This document shows positions 7,942-16,636 of a stretch of 64,000 nt of DNA, piece by piece. Made by a program: the position numbers and the translations under genes. The stretch's first letter is position 1. Each line of letters begins with the position of its first letter. The DNA is taken from the NCBI RefSeq assembly GCF_002205845.1, contig NZ_NISI01000011.1, positions 123,521 through 187,520 of the forward strand. Reading direction: 5' to 3'. The notes beneath the pieces were generated by a model. The model did not search any database and was not told where the DNA came from. It worked only from the letters and a program-made list of their open reading frames with translations. The DNA is from Roseateles puraquae. Its GTDB lineage: Bacteria > Pseudomonadota > Gammaproteobacteria > Burkholderiales > Burkholderiaceae_C.

Positions 7942-9140
7942 CCCACGCCTACATCTGCGACGCCATCCGCACGCCCTTCGGCCGCTACGGCGGCGCGCTG
8001 TCCAGCATCCGCACCGATGACCTCGGCGCCTTGCCGCTCAAGGCGCTGATGGCCCGCAACCCGAAGGTGGATTGGTCCCAGGTCACCGACGTGCTCTACG
8101 GCTGCGCCAACCAGGCGGGTGAAGACAACCGCAACGTCGCCCGCATGGCCGCGCTGTTGGCCGGCCTGCCGGTGGACGTGCCCGGCGCCACGATCAACCG
8201 CCTGTGCGGCTCGGGTCTGGACGCGGTGGGCAGCGCCGCGCGGGCCATCCGCGCCGGTGAGGCGGGCCTGATGATCGCCGGCGGTGTGGAGAGCATGAGC
8301 CGCGCGCCCTTCGTCATGCCCAAGGCCGAATCGGCGTTCAGCCGCGCCAATGCGGTCTACGACACGACCATCGGCTGGCGCTTCGTCAACAAGCTGATGA
8401 AGGCGCAGTACGGCGTGGACTCCATGCCCGAGACGGCTGAGAACGTCGCACGCGACTTCGGCATCGAGCGCGAGGCGCAGGACCGCATGGCCCTGGCCTC
8501 GCAGACCAAGGCCATCGCGGCCCAGCAGCGCGGCTTCTTCGCGCGCGAGGTCGTGCCGGTGGACGTGCCGCAGAAGAAGGGCGAGCCGGTGCAGGTGCTG
8601 CTCGACGAGCATCCGCGCGAGACCAGCCTGGCGGCCCTCGCCAAGTTGAAAGGCGTGGTCACCCCCGAGGGCAGCGTAACGGCCGGCAATGCCAGCGGCG
8701 TGAATGACGGTGCCTGCGCACTGCTGCTGGCCAGTGAAGCCGAGGCGGCCCGCCACGGCCTCACGCCACGGGCCCGCGTGGTGGGCATGGCCACAGCGGG
8801 TGTGGCGCCGCGCATCATGGGCATCGGCCCGGCACCGGCCACGCGCAAGGTGCTGGCGCTGACGGGCCTGACGCTGGCCCAGATGGACGTCATCGAGCTC
8901 AACGAGGCCTTCGCGGCCCAGGGCCTGGCCGTGCTGCGCGACCTGGGCCTGGCCGACGACGATGCGCGTGTGAACCCGAACGGCGGTGCGATCGCCCTGG
9001 GCCACCCGCTCGGCGCCAGCGGCGCACGGCTCGTGACCACGGCGGTCAACCAGCTCGAAGTGACCGGCGGCCGCTACGCGCTGTGCACGATGTGCATCGG
9101 CGTTGGCCAAGGCATCGCGCTGATCCTCGAGCGCGTTTGA
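7938..9140 (+). CDS. paaJ: 3-oxoadipyl-CoA thiolase, PaaJ/PcaF-like
   Basis: A 400-residue thiolase with nucleophile Cys90 in NRLCGSGLDAVGSAARAI, the segment GGVESMSRAPFVM, the NEAFAAQ motif, the GGAIALGHPLGASGAR histidine motif and the second active-site cysteine in CTMCIGVGQG. The opening ICDAIRTPFGRYGGALSS and the internal TIGWRFVNKLM and DSMPETAENVA match the PcaF/PaaJ subgroup, which cleaves beta-ketoadipyl-CoA to succinyl-CoA and acetyl-CoA. It is the last gene of the operon; an unusual CACAGAG hairpin follows. The other phenylacetate genes (paaABCDE, paaK, paaZ) are not in the window. Confidence 0.9.
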   Translation: MTHAYICDAIRTPFGRYGGALSSIRTDDLGALPLKALMARNPKVDWSQVTDVLYGCANQAGEDNRNVARMAALLAGLPVDVPGATINRLCGSGLDAVGSAARAIRAGEAGLMIAGGVESMSRAPFVMPKAESAFSRANAVYDTTIGWRFVNKLMKAQYGVDSMPETAENVARDFGIEREAQDRMALASQTKAIAAQQRGFFAREVVPVDVPQKKGEPVQVLLDEHPRETSLAALAKLKGVVTPEGSVTAGNASGVNDGACALLLASEAEAARHGLTPRARVVGMATAGVAPRIMGIGPAPATRKVLALTGLTLAQMDVIELNEAFAAQGLAVLRDLGLADDDARVNPNGGAIALGHPLGASGARLVTTAVNQLEVTGGRYALCTMCIGVGQGIALILERV

Positions 9141-9154
9141 ACGACGACTGAATC

Positions 9155-9228
9155 AACACAGCCACAGAGACACAGAGGCACAGAGACAGCGAGGTTCCTC
9201 TGTGTCTCTGTGCCTCTGTGGCTGTGTT
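9155..9228. terminator. Long CACAGAG-type hairpin between convergent genes
   Basis: Two ~31-base arms (AACACAGCCACAGAG... and its complement) pair with only about two mismatches around a short centre. Each arm is itself built of CACAGAG/ACACAGAGG units. It lies between the thiolase stop and the stop of the opposed FAD enzyme, so it probably ends both transcripts. The unit sequence looks like a dispersed repeat rather than a plain terminator. Confidence 0.6.
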
Positions 9229-9232
9229 CCTG

Positions 9233-10468
9233 CTATTCCAAGAACAGCCTGGAGATGCCCTTCAGGCTCACGAGATTGCCTGGGTTGCTGGTCTCGTTGA
9301 GCACGCCGCTCATGCGCTGGAGCAGCCGCGGGCTCTTCTTGGCGCGCCAGATCAGCAGGTCGGCCAGCCAGGGGTGGGCGTTCACGCGGTTGGCGCGTTC
9401 GTAGAGGTCGAACTTGGGCTTGAGCGCGGTGAGCGCTGCTTCGTACTGCGCGCGCGCAGCGGCATCGTCCACCCGGTGGGCCAGCAGCGCGTCGGCCGCC
9501 AGCATGCCGGTCTCCATCGCCTTGCCGATGCCTTCGCCCGTGAAGCTGTAGGTGCTGCCGGCGGCCTCGCCGGTGACCAGCAGGCCCGGGCGGCTCCACC
9601 GGGCGCCGGTCAGGGTGCAGCGCAGCGGCGCGCCCTTGAGCTCGCCGACCAGTTCGCCCACGCGCATCAGCTCCGCCGCCGGCGGGTAGGTGGCCACGAA
9701 GGCGTCGAAGATGGCGCGCAGGTTCACGTCCTTCTTCTGGCCTTTGCCGCCGCCGAGGTCTCGATGGCTGTCGGTGACGCCGACGCCGATGTTGAAGTGG
9801 CCGCCGGGCGCCGGGAAGATCCAGCCGTAGCCGGGGCGCACGGACTTGTCCCACACCACCTCCAGCGCGGTGATCTTGCCCACCATCTGCGGCGCCTTCA
9901 CGTAGCCGCGCAGCGCCACGCCGCTGGGCGTGTGACGCTCGCACATGCCGGCGGCGGTGAGGGCCTTGGGCACGGCGCCGGTGGCCAACACCACCCAGGG
10001 GGCGCGCACCTCGATGAGGTCATCGCCGCGCTTGAGGCGGGCGCCCACCACGCGGCCGGCGTCTTCGAGCGGCGCCTCGAAACGGGCCTGCTCAAACACG
10101 GCGCCAGCGGCCTGCGCCGCGCGCAACAGCAGCGCATCGAGCTCGCGGCGCGGCAGCACGGCCAGCGACCCCGGCACGTCGATGCGTCCGCCCCGCGGGC
10201 CGATGCAGCCCACGTGCGTCACCGGCTGCGCCATGCGCATCACCTCGTCCAGCACGCCCAGGCGTTGCAGGGCCTTGTGGGCGTCGGGAATCAGGCCGTC
10301 GCCACAGGTCTTGTCGCGGCCGGCCGGGTGCTGGTCGACCAGCCGCACGCGCCAACCGGCCAGGGCCAGCACGCGCGCGCAGGCGCTGCCGGCCGGGCCG
10401 GCGCCAACGATGAGCACATCGCAATCCGGCGAGTGGGCGGCGCCATCGGGCTGTCGTTCAGGGGTCAC
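9233..10468 (-). CDS. FAD-dependent oxidoreductase, geranylgeranyl reductase family
   Basis: A flavoprotein with the N-terminal dinucleotide-binding motif CDVLIVGAGPAGSACARVLA, the KTCGDGLIP segment typical of the geranylgeranyl reductase/ChlP-like family, and the second FAD motif GLLVTGEAAGSTYSFTGEGIGKAM. Members reduce isoprenoid double bonds or oxidise unknown substrates with FAD. No ATG exists in the frame before the fold. I place the start at the GTG at 10468 (412 residues); a GTG at 10561 would add an arginine-rich 31-residue stretch that does not look like protein. The substrate is unknown. It is convergent with the thiolase operon. Confidence 0.8.
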   Translation of the reverse strand: MTPERQPDGAAHSPDCDVLIVGAGPAGSACARVLALAGWRVRLVDQHPAGRDKTCGDGLIPDAHKALQRLGVLDEVMRMAQPVTHVGCIGPRGGRIDVPGSLAVLPRRELDALLLRAAQAAGAVFEQARFEAPLEDAGRVVGARLKRGDDLIEVRAPWVVLATGAVPKALTAAGMCERHTPSGVALRGYVKAPQMVGKITALEVVWDKSVRPGYGWIFPAPGGHFNIGVGVTDSHRDLGGGKGQKKDVNLRAIFDAFVATYPPAAELMRVGELVGELKGAPLRCTLTGARWSRPGLLVTGEAAGSTYSFTGEGIGKAMETGMLAADALLAHRVDDAAARAQYEAALTALKPKFDLYERANRVNAHPWLADLLIWRAKKSPRLLQRMSGVLNETSNPGNLVSLKGISRLFLE

Positions 10469-10843
10469 GGGCGAGGGCAGGGGAGAAAGGTCGGGGATTC
10501 TAGGAGTGCCCTTCAACCGCCTGGAACGCCCGGTCCGCCCCCGCTTCCGGGGTGTCGGCACCGGTGGCCGCCCTGCTCGAACTGGGGGTTTTGGATTTGT
10601 GTGGTCATGTCACAACGCCCATGCCTTCAGTCACCCTTCAGAGGGACGGGGATTCCCCTAGGTTTCTGGCGTGTAAAGCTGTTTGATGGGGTTGTAACGA
10701 GGTCTATTGGGGGCTACCCGGATCGGTGGGGGGTGTGGCAGTCGCCAGACTCGCGACGCGAAAAAGCGTTTTTCCGCTCTGGACTCGCATTTCCAAATCA
10801 CCTGCAACAACAGCGTTGAGAACGTCCTCACGAAGGAGTAGTC
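10469..10843. promoter_or_regulatory. Non-coding region ahead of the first TonB-dependent receptor gene
   Basis: No credible gene was found in these 375 bases. They must hold the promoters of the receptor (plus strand) and the FAD enzyme (minus strand). The last 100 bases are less GC-rich and include a run A5-GCG-T5 near 10762-10776 and the receptor's ribosome-binding site AAGGAG at 10833. No recognisable Fur or other specific operator was identified. Confidence 0.4.
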
Positions 10844-13744
10844 ATGTTTAAACGAAACGCCCGAAGCGCCGCCGCGCTGGCGATGATCGGCACCTTGGGT
10901 GCCGTCTCCGCCTTCGCCCAGGAGGCTTCGCCCGAGAAGCTCGAGCGCATCGAGATCACCGGCTCCCGCATCAAGTCGGTCGGTGCCGAGTCCAGCAGCC
11001 CGATCACCTCGGTCGGCAAGGAAGACATCAGCATCAAGCAGCCGGTGGCGGTTGAAGAGCTGGTGCGCGGCCTGCCCTCGGCCTACCCGGCCATCGGCCC
11101 GAACGTGAACAACGGCTCCAACGGCACGGCCTCCATCAACCTGCGTGGCCTGGGCTCCAACCGCACCCTGGTGCTGGTCAACAGCCGCCGTATCGTGCCC
11201 GCCACCCTGGGCGGCGTGGTCGACACCAACACCATCCCGGTCTCGCTGCTCGAGCGCGTGGACCTGGTCACCGGCGGCGCCTCCGCTGTGTACGGTGCGG
11301 ACGCGGTCTCCGGCGTGGTGAACTTCATCACCAAGCGCAACTTCTCCGGCGTCGAGGCCACCTCGCTGTACAGCGCCTCCGAGAAGGGTGACGCCCAGCG
11401 TTACAAGAACGACCTGACCATCGGTGCCAACCTGGCCGACGGTCGCGGCAACGTCGTCGTGCACGTGGGCACCACCCGCACCAGCCCCCTGCAGCTCGCC
11501 CAGCGTGACTACGCCGTGACCGCGATCTCGTCGGGCACCGGTCTGCCGGGCGGTTTCTCGGGCACCTCGGTGCCGGCCATCTGGTCGGGCATGCCCAGCA
11601 CGCTCGCCGGCTCGAAGGTGATCGACGCCACCTCCGGCGTCTTCCGCAACGCCGTCTCCAGCGGGCCGCCGGACGGCTACAACACCAACCCGCCGAACTA
11701 CTTCGAGACGCCGCTGACGCGCACCCAGGCCACCGGCATGGGCCGCTTCCAGATCAATGACTACGCCGAGGTCTACGGCGAGGTGTTCCACACCCGCTCC
11801 AACGTCACGCTGAACCTGGCACCCTCGGGCACCTTCGGCGCGGCGCTGAACATCCCGATCGGCAACCCCTACATCACGCCGGCGGTTCGCGCCCAGCTGT
11901 GCGCGGCCTACAACATCTCGGCCTCCAACTGCGTGCCGGGCAGCACGACCGAGTTCCGCGCCAACATCGCCCGCCGCTTCGTTGAAGCCGGCCCGCGGAT
12001 CTACAGCTACGACAACACCACCACCCAGTACACCGCTGGCGTGCGCGGTGACATCCCGATCCTGGAAGGCTGGACCTACGACACCTACTACCAGACGGGT
12101 CGTTCGGACCAGATCCAGCGCACCGGCAACGGCTTCTCGGCCAGCAAGCTGCAGCAGGCCGTGCGCGCCACCAGCACCACGGCCTGTACCGTGACGACGG
12201 GCGGCTGCGTGCCGATCAACCTGTTCGGCGCCGCCGGCACGATCACGCCGGCCATGCTGGCCTTCATCGCCACGCCGACCTTCCAGACGACGCGCGTCGA
12301 GCAGACCGTCATCGCCGGCTCGGCCAGCGGTGAAGTCGCCATCGCCAAGAGCCCCTGGGCCAAGAACCCGCTGGGCGTGGCCATCGGTTACGAAGACCGC
12401 AAGGTGTTCGGCGGCAATGCTTCCGACGCCGTGGTGCAGACGCAGGGCGAACTGCTGGGCTCCGGCGCTCCGACGCCTGACCGCAGCGGTACGCTGAAGT
12501 TCCGCGAGCTGTACGGCGAAGCCACCCTGCCGCTGGTCAACAACAAGCCGTTCATCTACTCGATGAACATCGGCTACGGCTACCGCAACACCGAGTTCGA
12601 CTCCATCGGCGGTGTGAAGAGCTACGGCAGCTGGAAGAAGTCGTTCGACTACGCCCCCATCAAGGGCCTGCGCTTCCGCGGCGAAAGCCAGCGCGCCACC
12701 CGCGCTCCGAACGTGAACGAGCTCTACGCGCCCGTCACGACCGGTCTGGCCACGCTGCAGGTCGACCCCTGCCAGGGCGCCAGCATCAGCGCTGGCCAGG
12801 CGGGCCAGGCCGGCACGCTGACCAATCTGTGCCAACTCACCGGCGTGCCGGCGGCCCAGATCGGCAACGTCGCCGCACCGTCGTCCAACCAGATCAACAA
12901 CACCTCTGGCGGCAACCCCAACCTCGGCCCCGAGAAGGCTGACACCACGACCCTCGGCCTGGTGTGGGAGCCTGACTTCGTGGACGGCCTGTCGGTCACC
13001 CTGGACTTCTGGAAGATCAAGATCAACGGCGCCGTCTCGTCGCCGTCGGCTCGCCAGGTGGTGGACGGCTGCTACACCGCCGCCCTGAACCCCGGCTTCA
13101 CCTACAACAGCTTCTGCCAGCTGATCCAGCGTGACCCGCTGAACGGCGGCCTCAACGGCACGGGCAGCCGTGGCGTGAGCACGCAGTCCTCCAACCTGGG
13201 CACCTACAACTACTCGGGCGTGGACGTCGGTGCGAACTACCGTCTGCCGCTGAAGAAGGTGGGTCTGCCCAACTGGGGTCGCGTGGATCTGTCCATGCAG
13301 GTTGCCTACATGAAGAAGGCTGACTTCAAGTCGCTGCCTAGCGTCGCCACGCTGGAGCAGGCCGGCTACTACAGCACCGCCTTCGACGACGGCAACCCGT
13401 ACGCCAAGCTGCGCTTCAACCAGCGCACCAGCTGGACGCTGGGTGACTACACCGTCGGCCTGGCCTGGCGCCACATCGGCGGCACCAGCGTCGCCCCGGG
13501 CAGCGAGTCCACCTACACCCCGGCCAACAGCATCAAGGCCTACGACTACTTCGACCTGAACGGTTCCTGGCAGATCACCAAGAACTGGAAGCTGTCGATG
13601 ACCGTCAACAACCTGTTCGACAAGCAGCCGCCGCTGGTCGGCACGGGTATCGGTGCCGGTGCCACCAACTTCGGCAACACCTTCCCGAGCATGTACGACG
13701 TGATCGGCCGCCGCTACACGGCCACGCTGCAAGCCAACTTCTGA
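10844..13744 (+). CDS. TonB-dependent outer-membrane receptor
   Basis: A 966-residue receptor. A signal peptide (residues 1 to about 25, ending AVSAFAQ) is followed by a TonB-box-like segment LERIEITGSRIK. The plug domain has NLRGLGSNRTLVLVNSRR and LVTGGASAVYGADAVSGVVNFITKRNFSG. A long beta-barrel ends in a terminal aromatic residue (ATLQANF), as needed for outer-membrane assembly. This large subfamily is common in bacteria that take up plant oligosaccharides or other big solutes, so the substrate is not necessarily a siderophore. AAGGAG lies 6 bases before the ATG. A strong terminator follows, and a TPR/oxygenase gene lies just beyond. Confidence 0.93.
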   Translation: MFKRNARSAAALAMIGTLGAVSAFAQEASPEKLERIEITGSRIKSVGAESSSPITSVGKEDISIKQPVAVEELVRGLPSAYPAIGPNVNNGSNGTASINLRGLGSNRTLVLVNSRRIVPATLGGVVDTNTIPVSLLERVDLVTGGASAVYGADAVSGVVNFITKRNFSGVEATSLYSASEKGDAQRYKNDLTIGANLADGRGNVVVHVGTTRTSPLQLAQRDYAVTAISSGTGLPGGFSGTSVPAIWSGMPSTLAGSKVIDATSGVFRNAVSSGPPDGYNTNPPNYFETPLTRTQATGMGRFQINDYAEVYGEVFHTRSNVTLNLAPSGTFGAALNIPIGNPYITPAVRAQLCAAYNISASNCVPGSTTEFRANIARRFVEAGPRIYSYDNTTTQYTAGVRGDIPILEGWTYDTYYQTGRSDQIQRTGNGFSASKLQQAVRATSTTACTVTTGGCVPINLFGAAGTITPAMLAFIATPTFQTTRVEQTVIAGSASGEVAIAKSPWAKNPLGVAIGYEDRKVFGGNASDAVVQTQGELLGSGAPTPDRSGTLKFRELYGEATLPLVNNKPFIYSMNIGYGYRNTEFDSIGGVKSYGSWKKSFDYAPIKGLRFRGESQRATRAPNVNELYAPVTTGLATLQVDPCQGASISAGQAGQAGTLTNLCQLTGVPAAQIGNVAAPSSNQINNTSGGNPNLGPEKADTTTLGLVWEPDFVDGLSVTLDFWKIKINGAVSSPSARQVVDGCYTAALNPGFTYNSFCQLIQRDPLNGGLNGTGSRGVSTQSSNLGTYNYSGVDVGANYRLPLKKVGLPNWGRVDLSMQVAYMKKADFKSLPSVATLEQAGYYSTAFDDGNPYAKLRFNQRTSWTLGDYTVGLAWRHIGGTSVAPGSESTYTPANSIKAYDYFDLNGSWQITKNWKLSMTVNNLFDKQPPLVGTGIGAGATNFGNTFPSMYDVIGRRYTATLQANF

Positions 13745-13784
13745 TCGAAGTCAGGCAGGGCCACTCTTCGGGGTGGCACCATCG

Positions 13785-13807
13785 ACGGGCCCTTCGGGGC
13801 CCGTTTT
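13785..13807 (+). terminator. Rho-independent terminator after the TonB receptor gene
   Basis: Eight-base perfect stem ACGGGCCC/GGGCCCGT with a TTCG loop, followed by five T residues. Confidence 0.9.
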
Positions 13808-13845
13808 TCATGGGCGCGCAGAATCTGCGCATCAACTCCTTGACC

Positions 13846-15672
13846 ATGGCTGGCATCTCACCCGCTTCTTCCCTCGGCCAAGGCCTGCGCGCGATGGCGG
13901 CCGGTCAACTCGACGCCGCCCGCTCGCTGCTCGAGCAGGCGCTGCGCGAGCAACCCGCGGCACCGCAACCTCCCGCCGCCCTGGGGCAGCTCGCTGCCCA
14001 GCGCCAGCAGTGGGCCGAGGCGGAGGCCTGGTTCCTGCGCTCGCTGCAGTTGCAGGCCAACCAGCCGCGCGTCTGGCTGGCGCGCGGCCAGATGCTGGAG
14101 ATGCTGCAGCAGCCCGCCGCGGCCGCCGAGGCTTTCGACCAGGCGGCCCGCCATGCGCCGGAACTGGCCGCTGCCCACTACCAGCATGCCCGCCTGCGGC
14201 GCGACCTGGGCGAGCGGGAGCGTGCCCTGCATGCCGCCCAGCAGGCCGCCCGGCTGGCGCCGCAGGATGCCAACACCTTGCAACTGCTGGCCATGCTGCA
14301 GGAGGAGTGCAGCCAGCTGCCCGAGGCCCTGGCCACGCTCGATGCAGCCCTGCTGCTGGCCCCTGACCGTGCAGCCTTGCATCACAACCGTGGCGTCGTG
14401 CTGTACCGCCTGGGCCGGCATGCCCAGGCCCTGGCATCGCACCAGCGCGCCCACGGCCTGGGCCTGGACGTGGCGGAGGCGCACTACAACCTGGGCAACA
14501 CGCTGCAGGCGCTGGGCCGGGCTGACGAAGCCCTCGCCGCCTACCGGCGCGCGCTGGTGCTGCAGCCGTTGCATGCCTTGAGCCTGTACGACTTGGCCAA
14601 GCTGCGCTGGGCGTTGGGGCATGGCGACTTCACGGCCGAGCTCGAAGCGGCTGAGCGCGCCGCCCCGCAGTCCGACGTGCCGCCCAGCTTGCTCGGGTTG
14701 CTGCTGCTGCGGGCCGAGCGCGCCGAAGCCGCGGCGTCCGCCTACCGCCGCGCGGCGGCGCTGGCGCCCACCAATGCAGCCTACGCCGATGGCCTCGGCC
14801 AGTCGCTGAGCCTGCTGGGCCAGCACGACGCGGCCTGTGCCGCGCACCGCCAGGCGGTGGCCCTGGCGCCCGACAACGCGGCCGTGCTCAGCAACGCGGC
14901 CCGCAGCCTCTACGCGGCGGGTCATGCCGCCGAAGGCCTGACCCTGGCGGAGCGCGCCTGCGCCGCGGCGCCGGCCGACCAGCACGCCATCGCCCTGCTC
15001 GGCACCGGCTGGCGGTTGACGGGCGACCCTCGTGCAGCGTGGCTGAACGACCTGGACCGCTGCGTGGCCGTGCTCGACATCTCGCCGCCGCCCGGCTGGC
15101 CTGACATCCACAGCTTCAACGCCGCGCTTGCCGAGGAATTGACCCGCCTGCACACCGACGCCGAAGCGCCCATCGACCAGACCCTGCGCCACGGCACGCA
15201 GACGCGCGGCAACCTCTTCGACCTCGACCTGCCGCTGGTGCAGGCGCTCAAGCACCAGATCGCCCAGGCCATCACCACCTGGCTGGCCACGCGGTCAGCG
15301 GAGCCCGGGCACCCCTTCTTCGGCCGCCTGCCGCAGCCCGCCGGCGCCTGGCACTTCACCGACAGCTGGAGCTCGCGCCTGCGCAGCGCGGGCTTTCATA
15401 CCAACCACATCCACGGCCACGGCTGGCTGAGCAGCTGCTACTACGTCGCCACGCCGCCCAGCGCCCTGCGCGAGGGCAGCCGCGATGGCTGGATCAAGTT
15501 CGGCGAGCCCGACCTCCCCGCGCCCTTGCGCGAGCGCCTGCCGCCCGGGCGCATGGAAGCACCGCAGCCGGGGCGGTTGGCGCTGTTCCCGTCCTACCTG
15601 TGGCATGGCACCACGCCCTTCCAGGACGACGCCTTCCGCCTCACGGTGGCCTTTGACGTGGTGCCGGACTGA
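13846..15672 (+). CDS. TPR protein with C-terminal putative 2OG-Fe(II) oxygenase domain
   Basis: About 608 residues. The first ~400 are Ala/Leu-rich tetratricopeptide repeats (for example AHYNLGNTLQALGRADEALAAYRRAL). The last ~200 resemble the 2OG-FeII_Oxy_5 family: HTNHIHGHGWLSSCYYVATP holds probable iron-binding histidines, and LFPSYLWHGTTPFQ with a later Arg holds the distal His and the 2-oxoglutarate-binding region. Related proteins sit beside TonB receptors in several proteobacteria. The start at 13846 is chosen because the alternative ATG at 13810 abuts the terminator T-run. It is probably an Fe(II)-dependent hydroxylase of a protein or peptide; the substrate is unknown. Confidence 0.78.
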   Translation: MAGISPASSLGQGLRAMAAGQLDAARSLLEQALREQPAAPQPPAALGQLAAQRQQWAEAEAWFLRSLQLQANQPRVWLARGQMLEMLQQPAAAAEAFDQAARHAPELAAAHYQHARLRRDLGERERALHAAQQAARLAPQDANTLQLLAMLQEECSQLPEALATLDAALLLAPDRAALHHNRGVVLYRLGRHAQALASHQRAHGLGLDVAEAHYNLGNTLQALGRADEALAAYRRALVLQPLHALSLYDLAKLRWALGHGDFTAELEAAERAAPQSDVPPSLLGLLLLRAERAEAAASAYRRAAALAPTNAAYADGLGQSLSLLGQHDAACAAHRQAVALAPDNAAVLSNAARSLYAAGHAAEGLTLAERACAAAPADQHAIALLGTGWRLTGDPRAAWLNDLDRCVAVLDISPPPGWPDIHSFNAALAEELTRLHTDAEAPIDQTLRHGTQTRGNLFDLDLPLVQALKHQIAQAITTWLATRSAEPGHPFFGRLPQPAGAWHFTDSWSSRLRSAGFHTNHIHGHGWLSSCYYVATPPSALREGSRDGWIKFGEPDLPAPLRERLPPGRMEAPQPGRLALFPSYLWHGTTPFQDDAFRLTVAFDVVPD

Positions 15673-15687
15673 GACCGGCCGCCGCGG

Positions 15688-16236
15688 TTACTCCACGCGG
15701 CGCACGCGCGGCGACGTGTTCAGGCCTTCGAAGTCCAGGTAGTAGGAGCCGAGCGCGCCGCGCTTCACGCTGACCTTGCGCGGCCCTTCGGGCAGTTCGA
15801 CCGACGTGCCGTCCGTCACCTGCCAGACCTGGCCATTGGCCAGCCGGATGCGCGAATTGGGCCCCCAGCCGCTGAAGCGGGGGCCGACGGTGCTGTTGAC
15901 CGCATCGACCGCATCCGGCCGCCGCGTCTCAGGCAGGCCGAACGTGGCCTCGGCCGTGCGTGATGGCGCGGGGGCAGTGGCCGCAGCCGGCGTGGCCAGC
16001 GCTGCCGGCGCCGCAGCCGCCGCCGGTGCGGCTGCCGCAGCAGGGGGCGCTGCCGGGGCGGCTGCAACCGGCGGCCTCGCGGGCGCCGCAGCCGCGGCAC
16101 GGGCCGCGTCGGCCAGGGCGTCGTAGCAGGCCAGCCGGGCCGCGCCATCGCTCATCGCGCGGCAGCGTTGCAGGCCGTCCTGGGCCAGGACGGGCAGGCT
16201 GGCCAGGGCCAGCGAGAGGAGGGTCAGTGTGCGCAT
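15688..16236 (-). CDS. Secreted hypothetical protein with Ala/Pro-rich linker
   Basis: A 182-residue protein starting MRTLTLLSLALASLPVLAQ, a good signal peptide. A short cysteine-containing module follows (LQRCRAMSDGAARLACYDAL), then an Ala/Pro low-complexity linker of about 45 residues, and a C-terminal segment of about 85 residues (FSGWGPNSRIRLANGQVWQVTDG) that looks like a small beta-barrel. The RC...LACYD pattern occurs in many small periplasmic proteins of Burkholderiales, but I cannot assign a function. The upstream in-frame extension to 16389 is not protein-like. It is convergent with the TPR/oxygenase gene. Confidence 0.7.
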   Translation of the reverse strand: MRTLTLLSLALASLPVLAQDGLQRCRAMSDGAARLACYDALADAARAAAAAPARPPVAAAPAAPPAAAAAPAAAAAPAALATPAAATAPAPSRTAEATFGLPETRRPDAVDAVNSTVGPRFSGWGPNSRIRLANGQVWQVTDGTSVELPEGPRKVSVKRGALGSYYLDFEGLNTSPRVRRVE

Positions 16237-16636
16237 GGGGGGGAGGCTAGCAGGGGCCGGGCGTTGTCGTCGGTCCGGCGTTGAATGAGGCTGCGCGCCG
16301 TCGCAGTGGGATGCAAACCCGGAGCGTTGCACGCATACATCAATGCCCTCCTCGGGGTTTGCCTTGATCGAGCAGGCACACGGCGCCATGGCGCGGCCAT
16401 GTCAGCGAGACGCGCAAGCTTGCAGAAATCCTTCAGCAGCAAGGAGTTAGGTTGATCAGCGCCTGCAAACAGCGCGTTAACCCGGCCGGCGCGCTCGGAA
16501 ACGCCGCCGACCAGCGCGAGGGCTTTCCCCCTCGGAGGTGACAGAAGTAACCCATGAAACTCGTCACGGCAAAGCCGAACGCGCCTACGAGGCGCGGGTG
16601 CTCTTGTTCTCCATCCAACACCGAAAGGACCCTCCG
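16237..16636 (+). promoter_or_regulatory. Long structured leader of the Oar-like TonB receptor gene
   Basis: No credible gene in these 400 bases. Close to the receptor start the leader can fold: TCGGAGG at 16532-16538 pairs with CCTCCGA at 16631-16637, which overlaps the start codon, enclosing about 92 bases. Inside is a perfect hairpin CGCGCCT-ACG-AGGCGCG (about 16580-16596), and GTGAC (about 16539) can pair with GTCAC (about 16564). The layout resembles a cis-acting regulatory RNA, but it does not match a riboswitch consensus I can recall. Confidence 0.4.

Noticed and set aside
5696..9140. Complete phenylacetate (paa) operon
   Set aside because: Only hydratase, dehydrogenase and thiolase are here; ring-activating and ring-opening genes are absent, so only a PaaH/PaaJ-like label is justified.
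9155..9228. CRISPR repeat-spacer array from the CACAGAG units
   Set aside because: Units are adjacent with no spacers and form one hairpin.
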